A stretch of DNA of 64,000 bases from assembly GCF_018982965.1 (NCBI RefSeq), contig NZ_JACBYP010000019.1:29310-93309 (forward strand), read 5' to 3'. Shown piece by piece: positions 25,471-33,942 of this stretch; the first letter of the stretch is position 1; each line of letters starts with the position of its first letter. This stretch comes from Streptomyces mayonensis. Lineage in GTDB: Bacteria; Actinomycetota; Actinomycetes; Streptomycetales; Streptomycetaceae. Below the pieces are notes generated by a model, which saw nothing but the letters and a program-made list of their open reading frames with translations, was not told the origin of the DNA and ran no database searches. The position numbers and the translations under genes were made by a program.

Positions 25471-26497
25471 GCTCGGGATCGTCGTCGGGTCCGGTGCCCC
25501 CGGGCCCCTGAACGCGATCACCGACGTGCCGGGTGTCCGGGTCGGTCACACCACCGTGCGCCGGACGCCCGACGTGCACAGCGGGGTCACCGCCGTCGTG
25601 CCCGGCGCCGTCGGCCCGCACCGTCCGCTGCCGGCCGGGGTGTTCACGGGCAACGGCTACGGCAAGCTGGTCGGCACCACCCAGCTGGCCGAACTGGGCG
25701 CGCTGGAGACCCCGGTGCTGCTGACCTCCACCCTGTCGGCCTTCCGGGTCGCGGACGCCCTGGTCGGCTGGATGCTCGGGCGGCCCGGCTGCGAGGAGGT
25801 GCGGAGCCTCAATCCCGTGGTGGGCGAGTGCAACGACGGCCTGCTCTCCGACATCCGCTCCCGTCCCGTGCGCGAGGAGCACGTACGGGAGGCCCTGGAG
25901 ACGGCCTCCGCAGGGCCCGTGGCCGAGGGGTGCGTGGGAGCGGGCACCGGCACCGTCGCGCTGGGCTTCAAGGCGGGCGTCGGGACGGCGTCCCGTGTCC
26001 CGGAGGCGGGCGGCAGGCGGTTCACGGTCGGCGTCCTGGTGCAGGCCAACTTCGGGGGCACGCTGCGGGTGCTCGGCCGGGCGGTCCCGCCGGAGTCCGT
26101 GGGCGTCGGGGCGGGAGGCCCGGGAACGGCGGCGGACGCCGGTTCCTGCGTGATCGTGGTGGCCACCGATGCCCCGCTGGACGGGCGCCGGCTCACCCGG
26201 ATGGCGCGGCGCGCGGTGTTCGCGCTGGCCCGCACGGGCGCGGCGTACAGCCACGGCAGCGGCGACTACGCCGTCGCCTTCTCCACCCGCCCGGATCCGG
26301 GAGCCCTGGTGGCGGACGCCGACCTCGGCCCGCTGTTCGAGGCGGTGCTCGACGGGGTCGAGGAGGCGGTGCTCAACTCCCTGCTCGCGGCGACCACGAC
26401 GACCGGTTTCGGCGGCCGGACGGTGCCGGCCCTCCCGGCGGACGCCCTGCTCGCCGTCCTGGGCGCGCCCGCGGTCCCCGGCCCCGGCGGCGGCTGA
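25412..26497 (+). CDS. P1 family peptidase (DmpA-like, Ntn-type)
   Basis: This 361-residue protein is of the DmpA/S58 family, aminopeptidases that cleave themselves into two chains to free an N-terminal Ser nucleophile. Family motifs are NAITDVPGVRVGHTTV, PVVGECNDGLLSD, GTGTVALGFKAGVGTASR and VGVLVQANFGG. The Ser in GTASR is the expected cleavage and active residue. No signal peptide is seen. ATG 25412 is the best in-frame start, though no clear ribosome site precedes it, and it lies inside the 3' end of the channel gene. Translation may be coupled to that gene. Confidence 0.85.
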   Translation: MEPLSPPTPPSGSPRPRARELGIVVGSGAPGPLNAITDVPGVRVGHTTVRRTPDVHSGVTAVVPGAVGPHRPLPAGVFTGNGYGKLVGTTQLAELGALETPVLLTSTLSAFRVADALVGWMLGRPGCEEVRSLNPVVGECNDGLLSDIRSRPVREEHVREALETASAGPVAEGCVGAGTGTVALGFKAGVGTASRVPEAGGRRFTVGVLVQANFGGTLRVLGRAVPPESVGVGAGGPGTAADAGSCVIVVATDAPLDGRRLTRMARRAVFALARTGAAYSHGSGDYAVAFSTRPDPGALVADADLGPLFEAVLDGVEEAVLNSLLAATTTTGFGGRTVPALPADALLAVLGAPAVPGPGGG

Positions 26498-26510
26498 ACG
26501 GGGAAACGGC

Positions 26511-26551
26511 GCGGCAGGGGCCGCCCGGCGTTCCCGGGCCGCCCCTGCCGC
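26511..26551. terminator. Bidirectional terminator between peptidase and zinc genes
   Basis: An 18-bp stem (26511-26528 with 26534-26551, one mismatch, 5-nt loop) of GCGGCAGGGGC type lies between the convergent peptidase and aztD genes. Confidence 0.8.
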
Positions 26552-26573
26552 GTGCGCCGCTCGGCCGGACCGG

Positions 26574-27785
26574 TCAGTGGCCGGCGACCGTGCCGGTCAG
26601 CTCGTTGGTGCCCTGCGGCAGGGTCACCGACTTGGTCTTCTCGCCGGACTCCAGGTCGATGGCGTGCAGGGCCTTCTTGCCGGGCTCGGAGACGTAGGCG
26701 GTGTGGTCGCGGACGAAGAGGGTGGGCCGGGGCTGCTGCCAGTCGAGCGGCTCCTGCCACTTGCCCACGGCGGGGATCTTCTTCTCCACGGTGCCCTTGT
26801 CCGGGTCGACGACGTGGATGGCGCCGTCGGTGCCGAGGACGAGTGCCTCACCGTGCGGTCCCCGGGCGAGGGAGCGGAAGGAGTAGCTGGTGCCCAGCTC
26901 CACCAGGCGCAGCTTCGCGGTCCTGGTGTCGATCAGGGAGACGCGGGTCGGCCGTTCCAGTTCGGCGTCCGGGTCGGTCTTGTAGTCGCCCAGCAGCACC
27001 GGGGACTCCTCGCTGCCGGACTGGTTGCCGATGCGGCCGTAGTCGTCGGGCGCGTCCACCTTGGTGAACTTGCCGTCCTTGTAGATCAGGACGCCGTCCT
27101 CGCAGCCGACCGCGACCGCCTCGCCCTGCGCGGTGGCCTCGCCGTGCACGCCGGGGCAGTCCTCGTTGCGGGCGATCTCCTTGTCGTCCTCGTCCAGGAC
27201 CAGGGCGCCGGTCCGCTTCTCCTCGTTGCCGAGGGTGGAGAGCAGCCGGCCGTCGCTCAGTTCGATGGCGACGCCGTGGTGGGCCTCGGCGGAGGTGTAG
27301 GTGCGTCCTTCGGGCTTCTTCCCGGCGCCGAGGTCGGCGGGTGCGAAGACGTTGACCTCGCCGGTGCCGTCGGTGAAGAGCACCGTCTTGCCGGCGTGGC
27401 GGACGACGTGGCCGGGCTTGGCGCCGTCGTACCGGATGTCGGTGAGGGTCTGTGCGGCGGCGTTCAGGACGCGGAAGCCGCTGTCGGTGGAGACGACGAC
27501 GTGGTCCTCGTCGCCGGCGGGGCTGACGCGGTTGAAGCCGGGCAGATCGATGGTCCCGGTGACTTCGAGGCTGTCCTTGTCGAGGATGTACAGGCCGCCG
27601 TCGAAGGTGGCGACGAGCGGGTCCTCGACCGTGGCCGCGGGCGTGGCGCCCGCGGTTTCCTGGGACTTGGCGTCGGAGGAGGAGCTGTCGGAGGTGTCCT
27701 CGCCCCCGCACGCGGTCAGGACCGTGGACACCGCGAGGGCGAGTGCCGTGGCCGTGAGGGCCCTGTTGCGCATGGACTTGTTCAC
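26574..27785 (-). CDS. aztD: AztD-like zinc metallochaperone lipoprotein (copy 1)
   Basis: This 403-residue lipoprotein has a signal ending in the lipobox LTAC (VLTACGGED). The mature protein is a beta-propeller made of repeats such as FDGGLYILDKDSLEV and VNVFAPADLG. Family knowledge: AztD binds zinc in the periplasm and passes it to the binding protein AztC. Many His and acidic residues (GVHGEATAQG, EAHHGVAIEL) could ligate zinc. The GTG at 27785 overlaps the aztC stop and has GGAAGGA; ATG 27773 is an alternative. It is the last gene of the minus-strand zinc operon. Confidence 0.82.
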   Translation of the reverse strand: MNKSMRNRALTATALALAVSTVLTACGGEDTSDSSSSDAKSQETAGATPAATVEDPLVATFDGGLYILDKDSLEVTGTIDLPGFNRVSPAGDEDHVVVSTDSGFRVLNAAAQTLTDIRYDGAKPGHVVRHAGKTVLFTDGTGEVNVFAPADLGAGKKPEGRTYTSAEAHHGVAIELSDGRLLSTLGNEEKRTGALVLDEDDKEIARNEDCPGVHGEATAQGEAVAVGCEDGVLIYKDGKFTKVDAPDDYGRIGNQSGSEESPVLLGDYKTDPDAELERPTRVSLIDTRTAKLRLVELGTSYSFRSLARGPHGEALVLGTDGAIHVVDPDKGTVEKKIPAVGKWQEPLDWQQPRPTLFVRDHTAYVSEPGKKALHAIDLESGEKTKSVTLPQGTNELTGTVAGH

Positions 27786-28768
27786 TGTGTTCCTTCCGGG
27801 CTGCCGACGGTCAGTCCGTCGGTCATGGCGGTGGTGTTGGCGCGCATCATCTGCAGGTAGGTGGCGGCGCCCTCGTTCTCGGCGGTGAGCGACTCGGAGT
27901 ACAGCTCGACGACCCGGGCCTGGTCGCCGAGTTCGGTGCGCAGGACCTCGGCGAGGCGCCCGGGCTGCGAGGAGTCGGCGAAGACGGTGCGGACCCCGGC
28001 CCGGTCCATGGCCCGGGTGAGCGAGCGCAGGTCGGAGGAGCTCGGTGAGGCGAGCGTCGTGCCGCTGGGGATCACGGCACCGACGACGCGGAAGCCGAAC
28101 CGTTCGGCGAGGTAGCCGAAGACGTGGTGGTTGGTGACCAGGTTGCGCCGGTCCTCGGGGATTTCGCCGAACGACTTCTCCATGAAGGCGGTGAGTTCGG
28201 CGAGTTGCCCGTCGTAGCGGGCGGCGTTGGCGCGCACCGCCTTGTCGTCCACGCCCTGCACGTGTTCGCGCACGTGGTCGGCGATGAGGCCGGCGGCCTT
28301 GCGCACCCGGTCGGGGTCGGTCCAGAAGTGCGGGTCGGGCTGTCCCGACTCGCCCTCGGGTCCGCCGTCCTCGCCGGTGCCGAAGGTGAGCGGGTCGACC
28401 GCCTCGCCGACCTCGAAGGTGGCGACCCCGGCCTCGTGGGCGGCGTCGACGTGCCGCAGTACGTTCTCCTCCAGGCCGAGGCCGTTGAAGACCACGAGGT
28501 CCGCGCGCTCCAGTTCGGCGGCCTGGACCGCCGACAGGCCGAAGGAGTGCGGGTCGGCGTTCGGCTTCATCAGGACCGTGACCTCGGCCTGGTCGCCGAC
28601 GACCTGGCGGGTGATGTCGCCCAGGATGTTGGTGGTCACCACGATGCGGGGCTGTTCCCGCGCGCCCGAGCAGGCCGTGGCGGTGGCCGCCGCGACCAGG
28701 GCGAGGAGCCCGGCCAGCAGGCGGCGCAGCCGGGCCACGCGTATCCGGGCGCGCTCCGGGGCCCTCAT
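27782..28768 (-). CDS. aztC: Zinc ABC transporter substrate-binding lipoprotein (AztC/ZnuA family)
   Basis: This 328-residue cluster A-I metal-binding protein has lipobox Cys33. Zinc ligands expected from the family are present: His74 in ADPHSFGLS, His147 in DPHFWTDP, His214/215 in TNHHVFGY and Asp265 in VFADSSQ. A Gly/Glu-rich loop before His147 (GEDGGPEGESG) matches the flexible loop of AztC rather than the His-rich loop of ZnuA. It is overlapped by 4 nt at both ends by AztD-like genes, so the three are translationally coupled. Confidence 0.9.
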   Translation of the reverse strand: MRAPERARIRVARLRRLLAGLLALVAAATATACSGAREQPRIVVTTNILGDITRQVVGDQAEVTVLMKPNADPHSFGLSAVQAAELERADLVVFNGLGLEENVLRHVDAAHEAGVATFEVGEAVDPLTFGTGEDGGPEGESGQPDPHFWTDPDRVRKAAGLIADHVREHVQGVDDKAVRANAARYDGQLAELTAFMEKSFGEIPEDRRNLVTNHHVFGYLAERFGFRVVGAVIPSGTTLASPSSSDLRSLTRAMDRAGVRTVFADSSQPGRLAEVLRTELGDQARVVELYSESLTAENEGAATYLQMMRANTTAMTDGLTVGSPEGTQ

Positions 28769-30021
28769 CGGCCGGTCTCCGCCATGAGGCCAGGCTCGAT
28801 GTCCAGGTCGAAGGTGCGGGCGATGCGCAGGCTGTCGTTGTAGTCGATCTCGTACACGCGTTTTCCGGCGGGGTCGTTGACGTAGGCGCGGCTGCGGTCG
28901 ACCTCGACGGCCGGTCCGGTTCCGCCGTCGGAGGCGGTCCGGTCGCCGCCGGTGACGAGGGACTTGGTCGTGGAGACCTGTTCACCGGTGGTGATGTCGT
29001 AGCCGTGCAGTGCTCCGTCGGTCTCCAGGACGAGCAGCGGGGAGCCCTCCCCCGCGGTGTTGGCGGCCAGGACCGGGCCGGTGCCGACGCGGGTCCAGGA
29101 CCGCTCGGTCACGTCCAGGACCCATACGGCGCGGTCGCCGGCGGGCGCGGTCAGCGTGTCGCTGCCGGCGCGGTGGCGGAAGGCCGGGGCCTGTTCGGGC
29201 TCGGGCACGTCCTCGCCGTACGGGATGCGCTCGGCCGTGAACTTGCCGTCGTCGGTGTCCACGAGCAGCGCGCCGTCGGCGCAGCCGAGGACGACGCCGC
29301 GCCGGGTGACGGCGTCGCCGCGCGGCCGTTCGCACTCGGCGTCCGGCGACGCGACGGTCCTCCCCTGCCGGTCGTACACCGTGACCTTCGCCCGGTCCTC
29401 GTCGCCGGTGAGCGCGACCAGGTGTTCCTCGTACGGCACCACCGCGCCGGTGTGCGTCGCGGACAGCGCGCGGACCTTCTTGACCTTCCCCTTCTCCAGT
29501 TGGGTGCGGTCGTAGAGCTCGGTGTGTCCGTCCGCGTCGGTCACCGCGGTCACGGTGGCGTCGCTGCGGACCTCGGCGGCCTTGGCGGAGGGCAGGTCGC
29601 CGACGTCGCGTATCGCCGCCCGGTAGTAGTGCACGTGGTCGCCGTGGTCGACCATCCAGGCGCCGCTGTCGAGCACGCGGGTGCCGCCGTCGGTGTGGAA
29701 GAAGCCGAAGCGGCCGTCGGTGCCCAGGCGTACCGCGCCCGGGATCCGGGCCGTCTCGCTCACCTTGCCGGTGATGAGGTCGAGCACCCGGCTCGCGCCG
29801 CTGCCGGGGTCGCCGAGCAGGAGGCGGGACTGCTGCTCGGCCGCTTCCTTCGCTCCTTCGACGTATCCGTGCGGGGTGGTGGACGGTGTCGCGGCCGATG
29901 GTGCTCCGCCGTCCTCCCCGCCGTCCGCGCAGCCGGTGGCGAGCAGGGCGGTGAGGGCAAGTGCGGTCAGGGTCAGGGGGGTTGTACGGCGTCGGACGGG
30001 ACGTCGGACGGTGTGAGGCAT
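28765..30021 (-). CDS. AztD-like lipoprotein (copy 2)
   Basis: This 418-residue lipoprotein has an Arg-rich signal and lipobox LLATGC. It is a second beta-propeller protein homologous to the AztD at the end of the operon, with matching blocks (DHVHYYRAAIRDVG, HTGAVVPYEEH, CADGALLVDTDDGKF). The two copies differ strongly. It is placed between the permease and the binding protein genes, with ATGA overlap to aztC. A second chaperone, a zinc store or a sensor of zinc load are possible roles. The paralogy is visible, but the function is inferred. Confidence 0.7.
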   Translation of the reverse strand: MPHTVRRPVRRRTTPLTLTALALTALLATGCADGGEDGGAPSAATPSTTPHGYVEGAKEAAEQQSRLLLGDPGSGASRVLDLITGKVSETARIPGAVRLGTDGRFGFFHTDGGTRVLDSGAWMVDHGDHVHYYRAAIRDVGDLPSAKAAEVRSDATVTAVTDADGHTELYDRTQLEKGKVKKVRALSATHTGAVVPYEEHLVALTGDEDRAKVTVYDRQGRTVASPDAECERPRGDAVTRRGVVLGCADGALLVDTDDGKFTAERIPYGEDVPEPEQAPAFRHRAGSDTLTAPAGDRAVWVLDVTERSWTRVGTGPVLAANTAGEGSPLLVLETDGALHGYDITTGEQVSTTKSLVTGGDRTASDGGTGPAVEVDRSRAYVNDPAGKRVYEIDYNDSLRIARTFDLDIEPGLMAETGR

Positions 30022-30036
30022 CGTCTCGGGCTTTCT

Positions 30037-30897
30037 TCAGTCGGCTGTGGGGGCGAGAGCGGGGGCGGTTGCCCGGCGCGTACGGCGGTGGCGGAGGGCG
30101 GACGCGGTGTGGGAGACGAAGAAGAGGGTCACCGCGACGGCGGCGACGGTGGCACCGGCGGCGGTGCTCAGGTGCCAGGACAGGAGCAGCCCGGTGAACG
30201 TGGCGGTGACGCCGAGGAGCGCGGCGAGCACCATGACGGCCCGGACGCTCCGGGCCCAGGGCAGTGCGGCGGCGGGCGGGGCGATGAGCAGGCCGAGGAC
30301 GAGCAGGGTGCCCACGATGTGGAACGAGGCGACGATCGCGAGGCCCAGCAGGACCAGGAGCACCGCGTGCGCCAGCCCGGGCCGCAGGCCCAGGGTGTGG
30401 GCCTTGCGCGGGTCGAACGCGAGGGCGAGGAAAGCCCGGTGGCCGAGTACGGCGACGAGCAGCGCCACCAGGAGCGCCCCGCCGAGCAGGTACAGGTCCT
30501 GCTCGCGGACGGCGAGCACGTCACCGAAGAGGAAGCCGGTCAGGTCCACCGCGAAGGACTGCGAACGCGACACGATGATCACGCCGAGCGAGAGCATGCC
30601 GACGAAGAGCAGCCCGATGCCGGTGTCCTGGGAGAGCCTCGGCGTACGGCCGAGGGCGGTGACGCCCGCCGCCATGACCGCCGCGCTCACCACGGCCCCC
30701 GCCAGCAGGTTGCCGCCGAGCAGCGCGGCCACCGCGACCCCGGGCAGCAGCCCGTGCGACATGGCGTCGCCGAGGAAGGCCATGCCCCTGAGGACGACCC
30801 AGGTGCCGGCCGGCGCACAGATCGCGGACACCAGGATGCCGCCCCACAGGGCCCGTTGCACAAACGTCACTTCAAAGGGGGCCGTCAACCAATCCAT
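30037..30897 (-). CDS. aztB: Zinc ABC transporter permease (AztB/ZnuB family)
   Basis: This 286-residue inner-membrane protein has about eight to nine helices and the cluster 9 permease motifs: GTWVVLRGMAFLGDAMSHGLLPGVA near the N-terminus and FHIVGTLLVLGLLIAPPAAA. It is the first gene of the minus operon aztB-aztD2-aztC-aztD1. Its ATG is only 23 bp from the divergent aztA start, so both promoters and the Zur-like site must overlap. No ribosome site is apparent. Confidence 0.9.
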   Translation of the reverse strand: MDWLTAPFEVTFVQRALWGGILVSAICAPAGTWVVLRGMAFLGDAMSHGLLPGVAVAALLGGNLLAGAVVSAAVMAAGVTALGRTPRLSQDTGIGLLFVGMLSLGVIIVSRSQSFAVDLTGFLFGDVLAVREQDLYLLGGALLVALLVAVLGHRAFLALAFDPRKAHTLGLRPGLAHAVLLVLLGLAIVASFHIVGTLLVLGLLIAPPAAALPWARSVRAVMVLAALLGVTATFTGLLLSWHLSTAAGATVAAVAVTLFFVSHTASALRHRRTRRATAPALAPTAD

Positions 30898-30907
30898 ACG
30901 AGGACAC

Positions 30908-30927
30908 TACAATGACAATCATGTTCA
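30908..30927. promoter_or_regulatory. Zur-like box and -10 element shared by aztA and aztB
   Basis: TGACAATCATGTTCA (30913-30927) matches the actinobacterial Zur palindrome TGAAAATGATTTTCA in its TGA/TCA arms and AT-rich core. It overlaps a TACAAT -10 (30908-30913) for the plus strand. The ATG at 30921 inside the box falls at the predicted +1. Zinc-loaded Zur bound here would shut both operons. Confidence 0.7.
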
Positions 30928-31667
30928 CGAAACCAGGCCCTCCACCCTCCGACCCGCCCGGAACGCAGGTGCGCGTCCGCTTCACCGGGCTCTGCGCCGG
31001 CTACCCGGGGCGTCCGGTGCTCCGTCAACTGACGGCCGCGATACCGGCGTTGGCCATCACGGCACTGGTGGGTCCGAACGGCAGCGGCAAGTCGACCCTG
31101 CTCGGCGTACTGGCCGGTGTGATCCGGCCTACATCGGGGCAGCTCAGCCGGGACGGCGCGCGGCCCGCCTTCGTGCCGCAGCGCGGAGCCGTCGGGGACG
31201 CCCTTCCGCTGACCGTCCGGCAGACCGTGGAGATGGGCCGCTGGGGCGCACGCGGCCCGTGGCGCCGGCTGACCCGCCGGGACCGCGAGGTCGTGGACTC
31301 GGCACTGGACCGGCTGCACATCGGCGATCTCGCCCCGCGCCAGCTCGGTGAGCTGTCGGGCGGGCAGCGGCAGCGCACCCTCATCGCCCAGGGCCTCGCC
31401 CAGCAGTCCGACCTGCTGCTGCTCGACGAACCGACCACGGGACTCGACCTGGAGGCGGGTGAACGCATCACCGCCCTGCTGACGGAGCTGGTGGCCGACG
31501 GCGTGACGATCGTCCAGGCCACCCACGACCTCCGGGCCGCGCGCTCGGCGGACGCCTGCCTCCTCCTGCACGAGGGCTCACTGGCGGGACAGGGACACCC
31601 CGAAGACGTGCTCACCACGTCCGCGCTCGCCGCCCTGTGGACCGGCGCGGGGCCGCCGAGTGCCTGA
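30921..31667 (+). CDS. aztA: Zinc ABC transporter ATP-binding protein (AztA/ZnuC family)
   Basis: This 248-residue ATPase has Walker A GPNGSGKST, signature LSGGQRQR, Walker B LLLLDEPTTGLD and a switch His in ATHDLRAA. It energises AztB to import zinc delivered by AztC. ATG 30921 is taken because TACAAT places the transcript start there; ATG 30912 in the same frame would precede it. The gene is thus probably read from a leaderless mRNA and is divergent from the rest of the zinc system. Confidence 0.9.
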   Translation: MFTKPGPPPSDPPGTQVRVRFTGLCAGYPGRPVLRQLTAAIPALAITALVGPNGSGKSTLLGVLAGVIRPTSGQLSRDGARPAFVPQRGAVGDALPLTVRQTVEMGRWGARGPWRRLTRRDREVVDSALDRLHIGDLAPRQLGELSGGQRQRTLIAQGLAQQSDLLLLDEPTTGLDLEAGERITALLTELVADGVTIVQATHDLRAARSADACLLLHEGSLAGQGHPEDVLTTSALAALWTGAGPPSA

Positions 31668-31744
31668 CGGACGGGTCTGTGCTTGCCTGTCCCCAAGGGC
31701 GCGTCACGACCCGACGGCCCGAAACCGACACCGGAGCGGACCCC

Positions 31745-32134
31745 ATGAAGATCTACCTCACCAGCGTCCTCGTCGACGACCAGGAGCGGGCGCTGCGTTT
31801 CTACACCGATGTGCTGGGCTTCGTGAAGAAGCACGACGTCCCGGTGAGCGGTACGGACCGTTGGCTGACCGTGGTCTCGCCCGAGGCCCCCGACGGGCCC
31901 GAGCTCCTGCTGGAGCCCTCCGGCCACCCCGCGGTGGGCCCGTTCCGTGCGGCGCTCGTCAAGGACGGCATCCCGGCCGCCTCGTTCGCCGTGGCCGACG
32001 TCCGGGCCGAGTACGACCGGCTGCGCGGACTCGGCGTGCGCTTCACCCAGGAACCGGTGGACATGGACTCGGTGACCGTGGCCGTACTCGACGACACCGT
32101 GGGCAACCTGATCCAGATCACGGACGGGCAGTAG
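31745..32134 (+). CDS. VOC (glyoxalase/bleomycin-resistance fold) protein
   Basis: This 129-residue protein is of the vicinal oxygen chelate superfamily. The fold shows as KIYLTSVLVDDQERALRFYTDVLGF, LLEPSGHPAVG and VAVLDDTVGNLIQITD. Only some of the usual His/Glu metal ligands are seen, so it may be a binding protein rather than a glyoxalase. ATG 31745 follows CCGGAGCGG. It lies 77 bp after aztA on the same strand with no obvious terminator between them. Confidence 0.8.
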   Translation: MKIYLTSVLVDDQERALRFYTDVLGFVKKHDVPVSGTDRWLTVVSPEAPDGPELLLEPSGHPAVGPFRAALVKDGIPAASFAVADVRAEYDRLRGLGVRFTQEPVDMDSVTVAVLDDTVGNLIQITDGQ

Positions 32135-32215
32135 GACGCCGGGCGCCGGCGGAGGGTAGGATCACCGGGCGCCGGGCCCCCGGTGCGGGCCGAGCCCACA
32201 GGAGAGAGCGAGCGC

Positions 32216-32254
32216 ATGTCCACGACGTTCCGCTCCGCCGCCTGCCCGCCGTGA
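32216..32254 (+). CDS. Possible 12-residue leader peptide (MSTTFRSAACPP)
   Basis: The short ORF has a good ribosome site (AGGAGAG), one Cys and two Pro before the stop. A TAGGAT -10 lies at 32157-32162. A hairpin follows 16 nt after the stop. It precedes a sulfate-permease-family gene. Translation is unproven. Confidence 0.35.
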   Translation: MSTTFRSAACPP

Positions 32255-32270
32255 CCCTCCGCCACTGAGC

Positions 32271-32297
32271 GCGGCCCCGTCCCTTTCGGCGGGCCGC
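32271..32297 (+). terminator. Hairpin upstream of the SulP gene (possible attenuator)
   Basis: GCGGCCC (32271-32277) pairs with GGGCCGC (32291-32297) around a 13-nt loop, between the short leader ORF and the SulP start at 32412. Confidence 0.4.
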
Positions 32298-32411
32298 CTC
32301 TTCCCGGTTCCGTCCCGCCGTCGAGCGGCCCCCGGGGCGGACCGGCACTCGCCGTTCTCCCCGCACGTCCCCGCCGTCGCGGCGTGCCCGACCACGACAG
32401 GTACTGCCCTC

Positions 32412-33914
32412 TTGTCTGCTCCCGTGTTCCCGCCCTCCGCACGCCTGCGCGGCCTCAAGCCGGACTGGATCTCCGACCCGAAGGTGTGGCGGACGGAGGT
32501 CCTCGCCGGACTCGTCGTCGCCCTGGCCCTGGTCCCCGAGGCGATCTCCTTCTCGATCATCGCCGGGGTCGACCCGGAGATCGGCCTGTTCGCGGCCTTC
32601 ACCATGGCCGTCACCATCTCGGTCGTCGGCGGCCGGCGGGCCATGATCTCCGCCGCGACCGGCGCCGTCGCCCTGGTGATCGCCCCCTTGAACCGGGAGC
32701 ACGGACTCGGGTACCTCGTGGCGGCGGTCATCCTCGCCGGTGTCTTCCAGGTCGTCCTCGGCGCACTCGGCGTGGCCAGGCTGATGCGGTTCGTGCCGCG
32801 GTCGGTGATGGTCGGCTTCGTGAACGCGCTGGCCATCCTCATCTTCATGGCCCAGGTCCCCGAGCTCACCGACGTGCCCTGGCCCGTCTATCCGCTGGTC
32901 GCGGCCGGGCTCGTGCTCATGGTGTTCTTCCCGAGGGTCACCAGGACCGTGCCGGCGCCACTGGTCTCGATCATCGTCCTGACCGTCGTCACCGTCGCGG
33001 CCGGCATCGCGGTCCCCACCGTCGGCGACAAGGGCGAGCTGCCCCACGCGCTGCCGGTGCCGGGCCTGCCCGACGTGCCGTTCACCCTCGACACGCTGAC
33101 GACCGTCGCCCCGTACGCGCTCGCCATGGCCCTGGTGGGACTCATGGAGTCGCTGATGACGGCGAAGCTGGTGGACGACATCACCGACACCCGCTCCGAC
33201 AAGACCCGGGAGTCGATCGGCCAGGGCGTCGCCAACATCGTCACCGGTTTCTTCGGCGGCATGGGCGGATGCGCCATGATCGGCCAGACCATGATCAACG
33301 TGAAGGTGTCCGGGGCGCGCACCCGCCTGTCGACCTTCCTGGCGGGCTCGTTCCTGATGGTGCTGTGCATCGTCTTCGGCCCGGTCGTCTCCGACATCCC
33401 GATGGCGGCCCTGGTCGCCGTGATGGTGATGGTCTCGTTCACGACCTTCGACTGGCACTCCGTCGCTCCGCGGACCCTGCGCCGGATGCCGGCGGGCGAG
33501 ATCACCGTCATGGCCGTCACCGTCGCCGTGGTGGTCGCCACCGACAACCTCGCCGTCGGCGTGGTCGTCGGCTCGGTCACGGCGATGGTGATCTTCGCCA
33601 GGCGGGTGGCCCGCCTGGCCGACGTCACCTCGGTCGCCGACCCCGACGGCGGCCAGGTCGTGTACTCCGTCACCGGCGAGCTCTTCTTCGCCTCCAGCAA
33701 CGACCTGGTCACCCGGTTCGACTACGCGGGCGATCCCGAGAAGGTCGTCATCGACCTGTCCGCGACCCACGTCTGGGACGCCTCGTCCGTCGCCGCGCTG
33801 GACGCCGTCGAGACCAAGTACGCCCGGCGCGGCAAGACGGTCGAGATCGTCGGCCTCGACGAGCACAGCAGCCGCATGCGCGAACGGCTCGGCGGCGCGC
33901 TCGCAGGGCACTGA
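32412..33914 (+). CDS. SulP-family anion transporter with STAS domain
   Basis: This 500-residue membrane protein has about 11-14 helices in the SulP/SLC26 pattern (VVALALVPEAISFSIIAGVDPEIGL, and the GGMGGCAMIGQTMINVKVSG centre). A C-terminal STAS domain (VVIDLSATHVWDASSVAALD) follows. Bacterial homologues carry sulfate, bicarbonate or dicarboxylates; no carbonic anhydrase is adjacent. The start is a TTG at 32412 with a weak AGG upstream. A GTG at 32424 is the alternative. The 277-bp leader region contains a short ORF and hairpin. Confidence 0.88.
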   Translation: MSAPVFPPSARLRGLKPDWISDPKVWRTEVLAGLVVALALVPEAISFSIIAGVDPEIGLFAAFTMAVTISVVGGRRAMISAATGAVALVIAPLNREHGLGYLVAAVILAGVFQVVLGALGVARLMRFVPRSVMVGFVNALAILIFMAQVPELTDVPWPVYPLVAAGLVLMVFFPRVTRTVPAPLVSIIVLTVVTVAAGIAVPTVGDKGELPHALPVPGLPDVPFTLDTLTTVAPYALAMALVGLMESLMTAKLVDDITDTRSDKTRESIGQGVANIVTGFFGGMGGCAMIGQTMINVKVSGARTRLSTFLAGSFLMVLCIVFGPVVSDIPMAALVAVMVMVSFTTFDWHSVAPRTLRRMPAGEITVMAVTVAVVVATDNLAVGVVVGSVTAMVIFARRVARLADVTSVADPDGGQVVYSVTGELFFASSNDLVTRFDYAGDPEKVVIDLSATHVWDASSVAALDAVETKYARRGKTVEIVGLDEHSSRMRERLGGALAGH

Positions 33915-33942
33915 CGGACGGGTCCCGCGGGGCGCGGCGGCG

